A stretch of DNA of 64,000 bases from Solimonas terrae. GTDB taxonomy: Bacteria > Pseudomonadota > Gammaproteobacteria > Nevskiales > Nevskiaceae. Positions 16,797 to 25,692 of this stretch are shown in pieces. The stretch is from positions 248,001 to 312,000 of the forward strand of contig NZ_JAAMOW010000001.1 of NCBI RefSeq assembly GCF_011067135.1, read 5' to 3'. The position numbers were made by a program, and so were the translations under genes. Under the pieces are notes generated by a model, which was not told the origin of the DNA, made no database searches, and saw only the letters and a list, made by a program, of their open reading frames with translations. Every line of letters starts with the position of its first letter. The first letter of the stretch is position 1.

Positions 16797-18206
16797 TTAC
16801 GCCACGTATTTGCTGACGGCGTTCTCGAAATGCCGGACGCGGATTTCCTGGTAGTTGCCGAGCGTCAGGCCGGACTTGGCGCTGGCCTCCAGACCCTGCT
16901 GCTGCAGGATCAGGTTGTCGGTGTCCTGGTCCAGGATCGCGCCGAAACCCGGGTCCATGCCCTCGGCTTCCTTGAACGACTGGTGATCCTCCAGATGGAT
17001 CGGCTCGGCCGGCATCGGCCGCGTGCCATCCTTCGGCACCGGCCGCAGGAACAGCACTTCGTACAGGCAGCGACGATGATCCTGCGGGTCCGGCCGGAAG
17101 CGGTAGACCATCGGCAGCGAGATGCCCGGGAACAGGAACACGTTCGGGAACACCGTGTACGAGAAGCAGTCGAGTAGCTCCGAATCGGACACCTTGGACA
17201 GATCGGTATTGGTCGCCTGCTCGAACATGCCGCGGAACATCTCCGCCATCACGCTGCGCGCCGTTCCGCCGTCCTTGAGCGTGAACTTGGTATCGCCGAG
17301 CGCACTGCTGTCGCCGAGCGTGAACTGGTTGAGCACGTCCTGCTCGCTGACCTTGCCGTACAGATGCGGGCTGACCACGCCGAGCGGCGAGATGAAGCGG
17401 TTGACGTGCTCGCCGTAGACGTCGTACTGCGTGTTGGCATCACCATTCGACGGCGCGACCTGCGGATGCGTCTCGATGACGTGATACGCCTCGAGGAAGG
17501 CGTCGATCGCCAGCTTCCAGTTGCACGGCAGGTGCTTGGCGACGTGCAGGTAGACGTAGCGGTTTTCCAGCTTCCAGGCGTCGATGTGTGCCTTCGCTTC
17601 CTTGCCGAAATAGTCGGCCAGCGTCGGCGCCTGCGGGTCCATGTTGATGAACACGAAACCACCCAGTCGCTCCACTTTGGCCTGCGGCAGCGTCAGCTTC
17701 TTGAAGTCGACGTGCGGGAAATCCCAGGAGCACAGCGTTTCCTTGTGGCTGCCATCGAGATTCCACGTCCAGCCGTGGAAGCTGCACTTGAATTCTTCGG
17801 CGTTGCCCTCGGTGCCGGACGCGCGCAGCTTGGTGCCGCGATGCAGACAGGCGTTGTAGTACGCGCGAATGTCGTCCTGCGCGACGCGCGTGATGATGAA
17901 CGAGTACGGACCGAGGTCGTAGACGTGATAGTCGCCGACTTCCGGGATGTGCTCCTCGCGGCAGGCGAACTGCCAGGTCTTCTTCCACAGCGTGTCGATT
18001 TCACGCTGCGCGTACGCCGCATCGATGTAGCGATCCTTGGAAATGTCCTCGTCGCCGAGAAACCGGTAGGACTCCGAGCGCACCCAGCCCGGCGCCGCGA
18101 CCTTGTCGGCGGCGATGATTTCCTGCGTGCTCGGGGCTCCCGGGCAACGCGCTTCACCTTTGCTGGCCGCGGCGGCCTGGCGCTGGTCTTCTTTGACTTC
18201 CGACAT
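16797..18206 (-). CDS. Rieske non-heme iron oxygenase, large subunit
   Basis: A 469-residue aromatic-ring-hydroxylating dioxygenase or monooxygenase alpha subunit. The Rieske domain ligands are in YNACLHRGTKL and FKCSFHGWTWNLDG. The mononuclear iron region has AIDAFLEAYHVIETHPQ, with two His and an upstream acidic residue, as in the ring-hydroxylase catalytic domain. It would insert oxygen into an aromatic, terpenoid or steroid-like substrate using electrons from the small Rieske ferredoxin downstream. No beta-subunit gene is adjacent, which suggests a homotrimeric monooxygenase-like enzyme or a distant partner. It is preceded by the amidohydrolase gene. Confidence 0.92.
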   Translation of the reverse strand: MSEVKEDQRQAAAASKGEARCPGAPSTQEIIAADKVAAPGWVRSESYRFLGDEDISKDRYIDAAYAQREIDTLWKKTWQFACREEHIPEVGDYHVYDLGPYSFIITRVAQDDIRAYYNACLHRGTKLRASGTEGNAEEFKCSFHGWTWNLDGSHKETLCSWDFPHVDFKKLTLPQAKVERLGGFVFINMDPQAPTLADYFGKEAKAHIDAWKLENRYVYLHVAKHLPCNWKLAIDAFLEAYHVIETHPQVAPSNGDANTQYDVYGEHVNRFISPLGVVSPHLYGKVSEQDVLNQFTLGDSSALGDTKFTLKDGGTARSVMAEMFRGMFEQATNTDLSKVSDSELLDCFSYTVFPNVFLFPGISLPMVYRFRPDPQDHRRCLYEVLFLRPVPKDGTRPMPAEPIHLEDHQSFKEAEGMDPGFGAILDQDTDNLILQQQGLEASAKSGLTLGNYQEIRVRHFENAVSKYVA

Positions 18207-18240
18207 CAGATGTTCTCCAGAAACCTTGCGACGGTGTCGC

Positions 18241-19521
18241 TCAGGCGGCGACGCGGCGTTCGACCGCGCTGACGCTGTTCTTGTAGATCTCGCCGTTCTT
18301 CATGATCAGCGCGAGACGGCCGGCATCAAGCAGCACCGAGAAATCGGTCAGCGGGTCACCGTCGACCAACAGCAGGTCGGCAAGATGGCCTTCCCTGATC
18401 TCGCCCATCTGCTCGCCGCTGTCGATCATCATCGCCGCACCGCCGTTGGCAGTCGCGCAGCGCAGAGCCTCGGAGCGTGTGTAGCCGTAGTACTTGACGA
18501 AGAAATCGAGGTCGCGCGCATTGGTGCCGTTGGGGCTCCACTTGAAGCCGTAGTCGCCGCCGATCAGATGGCGGATGCCGCGCTTGCGCAGTTCGGTGTG
18601 TGTCTTTGCCGAGGCTTCGAGCAGGCCGGGAATGCCCATGTAACCGCCGATCTCCGAGGTCAGGCCGATGCCGGCCGCTTCGTTGTTCTGGATCGTGTGG
18701 AACAGGCTCACCGTCGGCGCGACGAACACGCGGTCCTTGTTCGCCTCGAACAGGTCGAGCAGTTCGGTATCCGAATATTCGACGTGATAAATCATGTCGA
18801 CGCCGGCCTTCAGACAGTCCTTGCTGCCCTTGATCGAGCGCGTGTGTGCATTGACGCGGCGGCCGTACGCGTGCGCCACGTCGACCGCCATCTTGATTTC
18901 CTCGAACGACATCGGCGTCGTGTGCGCCGGCGTGTTCGGATAGAACGGATCACCGGACACGTCGAGCTTGATGTTGTCGCAGCCTTCGCGGCAGCTCAGA
19001 CGTACGGCCTTGCGCATCTCTTCGGGGCCATCGACGATGATCGACGGACCCTTGCGCGGATTGTGTTCGCGGCTTTCGTCGCCCATGCCACCGGTGACGC
19101 TGATTTCCAGCGACCCGGCACGGATGCGCGGCCCCGGCAGCTGGCCGGCGTTGACCGCGTCGCGGACGGCGACGCCGAGCCGCAGCTTGGCCTCGGACGC
19201 GCCCCAGGCGCTGGTGAAGCCGTGATCGAGCAGCACCTTGGCAACCCGTGCGGTCAGCAGCGTGTGCGCTTCCGGCGACGGCGTGATCAGGTCTTCGGTC
19301 GCGGTCACCGCCTCGAACGAGAGGTGCGCATGGCCTTCGGTCATGCCCGGCATCAGGAACAGGCCCTTGGCGTCAATGACCTGGCAGCCGGCCTGCGGCA
19401 ACTGGCCGCGGCCGCGGGCGACGGTCTTGACCCGGTTGCCCTCGATCAGCACGTCACCGTCGAACGGCACGGCTCCGGACGCATCCCAGATCTTCGCGCC
19501 GGCAATGATCGTCTTGTTCAT
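18241..19521 (-). CDS. Amidohydrolase family metal-dependent hydrolase
   Basis: A 426-residue amidohydrolase of the imidazolonepropionase/prolidase-like group. The ATG at 19521 with GAGGAGAG upstream gives the usual start MNKTIIAGAKIWD. The first metal site is TEGHAHLSFE, then VNAHTRSIKG, MIYHVEYSD and LIGGDYGFKW supply further ligands. The C-terminus has LADLLLVDGDPL, typical of the beta-sandwich return. It appears to be the first gene of the minus-strand catabolic operon and is divergent from the VOC-protein gene, so the roughly 190-bp gap probably holds both promoters. It may cleave an amide, lactam or cyclic ester in the same pathway. Confidence 0.87.
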   Translation of the reverse strand: MNKTIIAGAKIWDASGAVPFDGDVLIEGNRVKTVARGRGQLPQAGCQVIDAKGLFLMPGMTEGHAHLSFEAVTATEDLITPSPEAHTLLTARVAKVLLDHGFTSAWGASEAKLRLGVAVRDAVNAGQLPGPRIRAGSLEISVTGGMGDESREHNPRKGPSIIVDGPEEMRKAVRLSCREGCDNIKLDVSGDPFYPNTPAHTTPMSFEEIKMAVDVAHAYGRRVNAHTRSIKGSKDCLKAGVDMIYHVEYSDTELLDLFEANKDRVFVAPTVSLFHTIQNNEAAGIGLTSEIGGYMGIPGLLEASAKTHTELRKRGIRHLIGGDYGFKWSPNGTNARDLDFFVKYYGYTRSEALRCATANGGAAMMIDSGEQMGEIREGHLADLLLVDGDPLTDFSVLLDAGRLALIMKNGEIYKNSVSAVERRVAA

Positions 19522-19715
19522 CCAGCTCTCTCCTCGCGGTTCTCGAATCATGCCGCTACCGGCAATTATGCCGGCCGGCTCCGCTGCCTCGAATGACCCT
19601 GCACGCAGCGCAACTTGCCTGCGCTCGCCAGCAGCTTCAATGCGCTTGTCCGGCACCGCTACACTCGCCGGCGACCGTCCGCGTCCAGAACAAGCAGCAT
19701 CGGGAGGAAAACCGC

Positions 19716-20186
19716 GTGATCAAGGGCATACACCACGTCGCCGTTCATGTGCACGACATGGACCGGATGATCCGGTTCTACAAGGATGCCTTCGGCTTCG
19801 AGGTCGTCGGCGAGCCGTTCAGCTGGCAGGAAAGCGAGTTCATCGACCGCATCGTCGACGTGCCGAATTCCGCCGCCAAGGGTGCCATGCTGCGCTGCGG
19901 AACCTGCTATCTGGAAATGTTCCAGTACCAGGCACCGGCGCCGACCGTGACGCGTGCCCTGAACCCGTACGACAAGGGCTACACGCATTTCTGCGTCGAC
20001 GCGACCGATATCGAGTACGAAGTCGAGCGCCTGCGCGGCCTGGGCATGAGCTTCGGCCAGCCCGGCCCGATCGACGTCGGCCACGTCAAATCCATCTACG
20101 GCCGCGATCCGGAAGGCAATCTGATCGAGGTCCAGCAGACCGCCGATCACTGCGACTTCCGCCTCGACAAGCTGCCGCCTCGCTGA
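19716..20186 (+). CDS. Glyoxalase/VOC superfamily protein
   Basis: A 156-residue vicinal-oxygen-chelate protein. The GTG at 19716 follows GGGAGGAAA at good spacing and gives the standard start VIKGIHHVAVHVHDMD. Two beta-alpha-beta-beta-beta modules are visible, with HHVAVHV supplying the first metal His, THFCVDATD the second and a late Glu in GNLIEVQQ. Family members are glyoxalases, ring-cleaving dioxygenases, epimerases and resistance proteins. Its divergent position from the amidohydrolase operon suggests a catabolic lyase or dioxygenase role, not proven. Confidence 0.82.
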   Translation: MIKGIHHVAVHVHDMDRMIRFYKDAFGFEVVGEPFSWQESEFIDRIVDVPNSAAKGAMLRCGTCYLEMFQYQAPAPTVTRALNPYDKGYTHFCVDATDIEYEVERLRGLGMSFGQPGPIDVGHVKSIYGRDPEGNLIEVQQTADHCDFRLDKLPPR

Positions 20187-20298
20187 TGCGGTCCGTCGAC
20201 CGCTCATCAACCACCGATCTCACGCATCGCGCAGAACGTACCCGCTGCTGAATTCGTGAGGTCCGTGGTCAAGTGCTTTCCGTTTTCCTGAAAACCCG

Positions 20299-23200
20299 AT
20301 GACCAAGTCCGTCACCACGCTCGACGACAAGTACCTGCAGGACGGCGGACGGGTCTTCATCTCGTCGAACCAGGCGCTGGTGCGCCTGCCGCTCGATCAG
20401 ATCCGCCGTGATCGCGCGCTGGGGCTGAAGACCGCCGGCTACATCTCCGGCTATCGCGGCTCGCCGCTCGGCGTCTACGACTCGGCGCTGTGGGGCGCAC
20501 AGAAGCTGCTCGATGCGCACGATATCCGCTTCGTGCCCGGCCTCAACGAGGAGCTGGCGGTCAGCGCCATCCGCGGCACGCAGCAGCTCGACTGGTTCGG
20601 CGCCTCGCAGTTCGAAGGTGTGTTCGGACTCTGGTACGGCAAGGGCATCGGCGTCGATCGCGCCTGCGAATCGCTGAAGCTCGGCAACCTCGAAGGCAGT
20701 GCCGCCAAGGGCGGCTTCCTGGCGATCGCCGGAGACGATCACGGCGGCAAGTCCTCGGACAGCGCGCACCAGTCCGAGCACACCCTGATCGCGGCGATGC
20801 TGCCGGTGCTGTATCCGGCGACGATCGACGAGATCATGGAGTTCGGCCTGTTCGGCATCGCCATGTCGCGCTACAGCGGTTGCTACGTCGGCCTCAAGTG
20901 CATCACCGACACCCTGGACCTGTCCGGCACCGCGGAGCTGCCGGATCTGCAGCGCGCCTACCGGCTGCCAAGCGATTTCCCGCTGCCGGCGGACGGCTTG
21001 AATCTCAAGCAGAACCAGCCGGCACTGGTCGAGGAAGACCGCCTCGTCAACCAGCGCCTGCCGGCGGCGACCGCGTTCGCGCGCGCCAACGGCATCGACC
21101 GCGTCGTCATCGACGGCGAGCGCCGTACGCTCGGCATCGTCAGCGCCGGCAAGGCCTATCTCGATCTGCGCCAGGCACTGGCCGATCTCGGCCTCGACGA
21201 AGCCGCCTGCGCACGGCTCGGCATCCGCGTCTACAAGCCGGGCCTGATCTGGCCGATGGACCGCGAGCAGCTCGTCGCCTTCGCGCAGGGTCATCGCGCG
21301 CTGCTGGTCGTCGAGGAAAAGCGGCCGGTGATGGAAGACCAGATCGCCCGCCACCTGTACGCCCTCGCCGATCACCGCCCGGCACTGGCCGGCAAGCGCG
21401 ATCTTCAGGACGCACCGCTGCTGCCGGCGAGCGGCGAGCTGACCGTGCCGCAGGTGCGTCGCGCCGTCGCCGCCGTGCTGGAACAGCTCGGCATCCGCGA
21501 CGCCCACGTGCAGGCACACGCCGACGGCTGGCGCGAGCTCGAATCGCGACCGCTGGAGACCGGCGGCACGATCCGCCCGGCGTATTTCTGCTCGGGCTGT
21601 CCGCACAACACCAGCACCAAGACCCCGGACGGCGCGCTGGCGCTCGGCGGCATCGGCTGTCACGGCCTCGCCGCCGTGGTCATGGATCGCAACACCATGC
21701 AGTTCGTGCCGATGGGGCATGAGGGTTCGCCGTTCGTCGGCGTCGGCCCGTTCACGCAGGGCACGCAGCACGTCTTCCAGAACATGGGCGACGGCACCTA
21801 CTCGCATTCCGGCGTGCTGGCGATCCGCGCCGCCGTCGCCGCCAAGGCCAACATCACCTACAAGGTCCTGTACAACGACGCCGTGGCGATGACGGGCGGC
21901 CAGCCGGTCGAGCAGCAGATCACGCCGATCGACATGGTCAATCAGTTGCTCTCGGAAGGCGTGCGGCCGGTGCATCTGGTGTCCGATCATCCCGAGCAGT
22001 ACGCCGGCCTGACGCTGCCGCCGAACACCGCCCTGCATCATCGCGACGCGCTCGACCGCGTGCAGCGCGAGCTGCAGAAGACACCGGGCGTCACCGGCAT
22101 CGTCTACGAACAGACCTGCGCCGCCGAGAAGCGCCGCCGCCGCAAGCGCAAGCTGATGGTCGATCCGCCGCAGCGCCTGTTCATCAACCCGGACGTCTGC
22201 GAAGGCTGCGGCGACTGCTCGGTGCAGTCCAACTGTATCAGCATCCTGCCGCTCGAAACCGAGTTCGGCCGCAAGCGGCAGATCGACCAGTCGACCTGCA
22301 ACAAGGACTACAGCTGCGCCAAGGGCTTCTGCCCGTCGTTCGTCACCGTCACCGGTGCGAAAATCGCGGTGCGCGCCAGCGGCGACGCACAACGCCTGCA
22401 GCAGCTGATTGCCGCGCTGCCGGCACCGGCACTGGCGCCGCTCGATGCGCGCGGCTGCAACATCCTCGTCGGTGGCATCGGCGGCACCGGCGTGCTGACC
22501 GTCGGCGCCCTGCTTGGCATGGCCGCACACCTCGACGGCAAGGGCTGCACGATCCTCGACATGACCGGCATGGCGCAGAAGGGCGGCGCCGTCGCCAGCC
22601 ATATCCGCATCGGTCCCGATCCGGCCGGCATCTACACCTCGCGCCTGTCGGATGGCATGTGCGATGTGCTGATCGCCTGCGACATGATCGTCGCCTCCGG
22701 CGCGCCGATGCTGAAAACCCTGCGTCCCGGTCACAGTGCCGCGATCGTCAACCGCGACGTCGCGCCGACCGGCGAGTTCCAGCGCAACAAGCATTTCGAT
22801 CTCGGCGAGAAGCGCATGCGCGATGCGATCGCCGCCGCACTCGGCGACGGTGCGCTGTTCGAACTCAACGCCAGCCAGCTCGCCACCGACCTGACCGGCG
22901 ACAGCATCGCCACCAACATCCTCATGCTCGGCTACGCCGCGCAGAAAGGTCTGCTGCCGGTGACCACCACCGCGCTGGAACAGGCGATCCGCCTCAACGG
23001 CACCTTCGTCGAAGGCAACCTGCGCACCTTCGCGCTCGGCCGCCTCGCCGCGCACGACCCGGAGGCGCTGGCCCGCGAACTGGCACCGAAGCCGCAGACC
23101 GTCGTGCCGCTCGCCACCGTCGACGACGTGCTCGCCAGCCGCACCCGCCTGCTCGCGGCGTATCAGAACCAAGCCTATGCCGAGCGCTACCGCGACGACA

Positions 23201-23778
23201 TCGCCGATATCCGCACGCGCGTCGCCGCGCTGAAGCTCGACGGCGGCGAGGCCTTCGTGCGCGAGGTCGCACTGACGCTGGCACGACTGATGGCCTACAA
23301 GGACGAATACGAGGTCGCGCGCCTGTACGCCGACCCGAAATTCCTGCAGCGCCTGCGCGACCAGTTCAGCGGTGACTACACGCTGCGCTTCAACCTGGCG
23401 CCGCCGATGCTGCCGGGTCGCGATGCGTCGGGCCGTCCGAAGAAGCGCAGCTTCGGCGCCTGGATGCTGCCGGCCTTCCGCCTGCTCGCGAAACTCAAGG
23501 GCCTGCGCGGCACGGTCTTCGATCCGTTCGGCTACTTCCCGGAACGTCGTCTCGAACGGCGCCTGATCGGCGAGTACCGCACCCTGATCGACGGCCTCAT
23601 TGACCGCCTCGACACGGCGACGATCGCGACGGGTACCGAGATTGCCTGCGCCGCCAGCGAGATCGGCGGCTACGGCCTGATCAAGGACGCCGCCGTCGCG
23701 CAGTACGAGACGCGCCTGAAGGCGCTGCTCGCCAGTTTCGAGCGGGCTTGCGCACAGCAGCGCGACCGCGCTGCATAG
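20299..23778 (+). CDS. Fused indolepyruvate ferredoxin oxidoreductase
   Basis: A 1159-residue fused thiamine-diphosphate 2-oxoacid oxidoreductase. It oxidatively decarboxylates aryl or branched 2-oxoacids to acyl-CoA and passes electrons to ferredoxin. The order is an N-terminal alpha-like domain (ISGYRGSPLGVYD), a TPP-binding core (FCSGCPHNTSTK, GIGCHG, MGDGTYSHSG), a cysteine-rich iron-sulfur segment (CEGCGDCSVQSNC with further Cys to about residue 680), and a gamma-like C-terminal domain (GGIGGTGVLTVG). The length fits the fused family. It is the only gene in its immediate block and may act in amino acid or aromatic acid turnover. The long antisense reading frame opposite it is a high-GC artefact. 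Confidence 0.93.
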   Translation: MTKSVTTLDDKYLQDGGRVFISSNQALVRLPLDQIRRDRALGLKTAGYISGYRGSPLGVYDSALWGAQKLLDAHDIRFVPGLNEELAVSAIRGTQQLDWFGASQFEGVFGLWYGKGIGVDRACESLKLGNLEGSAAKGGFLAIAGDDHGGKSSDSAHQSEHTLIAAMLPVLYPATIDEIMEFGLFGIAMSRYSGCYVGLKCITDTLDLSGTAELPDLQRAYRLPSDFPLPADGLNLKQNQPALVEEDRLVNQRLPAATAFARANGIDRVVIDGERRTLGIVSAGKAYLDLRQALADLGLDEAACARLGIRVYKPGLIWPMDREQLVAFAQGHRALLVVEEKRPVMEDQIARHLYALADHRPALAGKRDLQDAPLLPASGELTVPQVRRAVAAVLEQLGIRDAHVQAHADGWRELESRPLETGGTIRPAYFCSGCPHNTSTKTPDGALALGGIGCHGLAAVVMDRNTMQFVPMGHEGSPFVGVGPFTQGTQHVFQNMGDGTYSHSGVLAIRAAVAAKANITYKVLYNDAVAMTGGQPVEQQITPIDMVNQLLSEGVRPVHLVSDHPEQYAGLTLPPNTALHHRDALDRVQRELQKTPGVTGIVYEQTCAAEKRRRRKRKLMVDPPQRLFINPDVCEGCGDCSVQSNCISILPLETEFGRKRQIDQSTCNKDYSCAKGFCPSFVTVTGAKIAVRASGDAQRLQQLIAALPAPALAPLDARGCNILVGGIGGTGVLTVGALLGMAAHLDGKGCTILDMTGMAQKGGAVASHIRIGPDPAGIYTSRLSDGMCDVLIACDMIVASGAPMLKTLRPGHSAAIVNRDVAPTGEFQRNKHFDLGEKRMRDAIAAALGDGALFELNASQLATDLTGDSIATNILMLGYAAQKGLLPVTTTALEQAIRLNGTFVEGNLRTFALGRLAAHDPEALARELAPKPQTVVPLATVDDVLASRTRLLAAYQNQAYAERYRDDIADIRTRVAALKLDGGEAFVREVALTLARLMAYKDEYEVARLYADPKFLQRLRDQFSGDYTLRFNLAPPMLPGRDASGRPKKRSFGAWMLPAFRLLAKLKGLRGTVFDPFGYFPERRLERRLIGEYRTLIDGLIDRLDTATIATGTEIACAASEIGGYGLIKDAAVAQYETRLKALLASFERACAQQRDRAA

Positions 23779-24125
23779 CGCCGCGATCGATTCCTTTCCT
23801 CTCCCACGCGCGGGGAGGTGGTTCGAGGTAGAGGGCCGCGGCGAACGCCGCGGGACTTCCGCACGTTGAGCACATCACAAAATGAACTCCCTCGCCCCTC
23901 GTAGAGGGGAGAGGGTTGGGGAGAGGGGTTGTCGGATCGAGCACCGCGGCGAGTGAGCACCTCCCCTCCCCAACACTCTCCCCATCGCTGCGCGATGAGG
24001 AGATGGAATTCATTTTGATAGTCGCTCCTGGAACACCGCGACGCGCCGGCCCAGGCGATCCCGGAACGCTTGGGCCACGCGCCAAGCCCGGTTAACATCA
24101 AGGCTTCTATTCAACAGAGTTGTTC
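23779..24125. repeat. Intergenic CT-rich dispersed repeat region
   Basis: This gap of about 350 bp holds no credible gene. It contains purine/pyrimidine-strand-biased blocks such as CTCGCCCCTCGTAGAGGGGA, GAGGGTTGGGGAGAGGGG and CCCTCCCCAACACTCTCCCC. These form inverted pairs and resemble blocks at 26640-27290 and 51165-51305. They look like dispersed extragenic elements rather than coding DNA. Confidence 0.7.
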
Positions 24126-25142
24126 ATGACCGAATCCAGCGAAAAGCCGGTCCTCGTCTGCGGCGGCAGCGGTTTCGTCGGCAGCCACACCGTGCGCCTG
24201 CTCTGCGAGCGCGGCCGCAAGGTGCGCGTGCTGCTGCGCAAGACCAGCAAGACCGCGGCGCTCGCCGGCCTGCCGGTCGAGATCGTCCACGGCGACGTGC
24301 TCGAACCCGAATCGCTGCAGGCGGCGATGCGCGGCTGCAGCAGCGTGTTCTACAGCGTCGTCGATCCGCGCTTCTGGCTGACGGACCCGACGCCGATCTA
24401 CCGCAACAACGTCGAAGGCGTCGTCAATGCGATGGAAGCCGCACTGGCCTGCGGCATCGAGCGCTTCATCTTCACCAGCTCGATGGGCACGCTGGGCCTG
24501 AACCCGGACGGCCCGGTCACCGAGGACATCCCGTTCAACTGGCGGGACCGCGCCTCGCCGTACATTCTCGCGCGGCTCGAAGCGGAAACGCAGGTGCTCA
24601 AGTACTGCCGCGAACGCGGTCTGCCCGGCATCGCGCTGTGCATCGCCAACACCTACGGCCCCGAGGACTACGGTCCGACGCCGCACGGCAAGGCGCTCTG
24701 GGACACCGCGCGCGGTGCCAGCAAGCATGCGCTCGACGCCGGCGCACCGACCGTCGACATCCGCGACGCCGCCGAAGCGGCGCTGCTCGCCGAAACCAGG
24801 GGCCGGGTCGGCGAGCGCTACATCATCGCCAACGAGTTCATCAGCAATCGCGACTTCTACACGCTCGCGACCCGCGAATGCGGCAAGCCGCCGCCGAAGC
24901 TCATCCCGCTGCGTACGGCGTACGCGATCGCCTGGATCACGGAGCGCGTGTTCAAGCTGCTCGGCCGCAAGGACTTCATCGTCAGCACCGACGCGGTCTT
25001 CCTGTCCAATGCCTTCCAGCAGATGGACCACAGCAAGGCCACGCGCGAACTCGGCTGGCAGCCGCGGCCGATCGCCGAGACGGTGCGCGATGCCGTGGCC
25101 TGGTACGCGAAGCACGAACAGGAAAGCGCGGCACAGACGTAG
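24126..25142 (+). CDS. NAD-dependent epimerase/dehydratase (extended SDR)
   Basis: A 338-residue extended SDR, close in style to 3-beta-hydroxysteroid dehydrogenase/dihydroflavonol reductase proteins. The ATG at 24126 gives VLVCGGSGFVGSHTVRLL, with the GxxGxxG nucleotide motif. The catalytic Ser lies in FIFTSSMGTLG. The expected YxxxK motif reads YILAR, so the active-site Lys is replaced by Arg. A later segment GWQPRPIAETVRDAV is typical of the family. It stands alone on the plus strand, followed by tandem repeats. The likely substrate is a hydroxysteroid, terpenoid or sugar nucleotide, but the Lys change makes activity uncertain. Confidence 0.82.
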   Translation: MTESSEKPVLVCGGSGFVGSHTVRLLCERGRKVRVLLRKTSKTAALAGLPVEIVHGDVLEPESLQAAMRGCSSVFYSVVDPRFWLTDPTPIYRNNVEGVVNAMEAALACGIERFIFTSSMGTLGLNPDGPVTEDIPFNWRDRASPYILARLEAETQVLKYCRERGLPGIALCIANTYGPEDYGPTPHGKALWDTARGASKHALDAGAPTVDIRDAAEAALLAETRGRVGERYIIANEFISNRDFYTLATRECGKPPPKLIPLRTAYAIAWITERVFKLLGRKDFIVSTDAVFLSNAFQQMDHSKATRELGWQPRPIAETVRDAVAWYAKHEQESAAQT

Positions 25143-25230
25143 GCGCGGCGCGAGCCGCGATCACGCGTTTGTTTACGGCAAAGGCCGCGCGCTCGCGCCT
25201 TGCGCCGCGCGTGCAAAACGCCCGTTCTGT

Positions 25231-25692
25231 CATTGCAAGCAAGCGCAGCCGCGCCTCGATACACCGCGCTGACGCGCGGCACTCGGCATGAACGGTTGCA
25301 GACGGAGCCGGTGTCCTTTTCGTCCCCGCTCGCCCCGGGTGTTTCGCGCAGCGATATGTATCGAGGGGCAGCATCTCGATCCGTCATTGCGAGCAACTGC
25401 AGCCGCGCCTCGATACACCGCGCTGACGCGCGGCACTCGGCATGAACGGTTGCAGACGGAGCCGGTGTCCTTTTCATCGCCGTTCGCCCCGAGTGTTTCG
25501 CGCAGCGAAATGTATCGAGTAGCCGCACCTCGATCCGTCATTGCAAGCAAGCGCAGCCGCGCCTCGATACACCGCGCTGACGCGCGGCACTCGGCATGAA
25601 CGGTTGCAGACGGAGCCGGTGTCCTTTTCATCGCCGCTCGCCCCGAGTGTTTCGCGCAGCGAAATGTATCGAGGGGCAGCACCTCGATCCGT
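25231..25692. repeat. Three tandem copies of a 154-bp repeat
   Basis: Copies start at CATTGC in 25231, 25385 and 25539 and are exactly 154 bp apart. The third copy ends at the stop of the next minus-strand gene. Each unit contains CCTCGATACACCGCGCTGAC, ATGAACGGTTGCAGACGGAG and TGTTTCGCGCAGCGAAATGT, and the copies differ at only a few positions. Internal inverted segments around CGATAC and TTTCGCGCAGCGAAA could fold. The same sequence family appears singly near 33455-33590. Reading frames inside these repeats on both strands are repetitive and not credible genes. Confidence 0.95.

Noticed and set aside
20269-23172. 967-codon open frame on the minus strand opposite the indolepyruvate oxidoreductase gene
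   Set aside because: It is antisense to a well-conserved gene, is rich in Arg, His, Val and Ala as expected from GC-skewed third positions, and has no recognisable motif.
25231-25692. CRISPR array
   Set aside because: The repeat unit is 154 bp with no unique spacers and no cas genes nearby.
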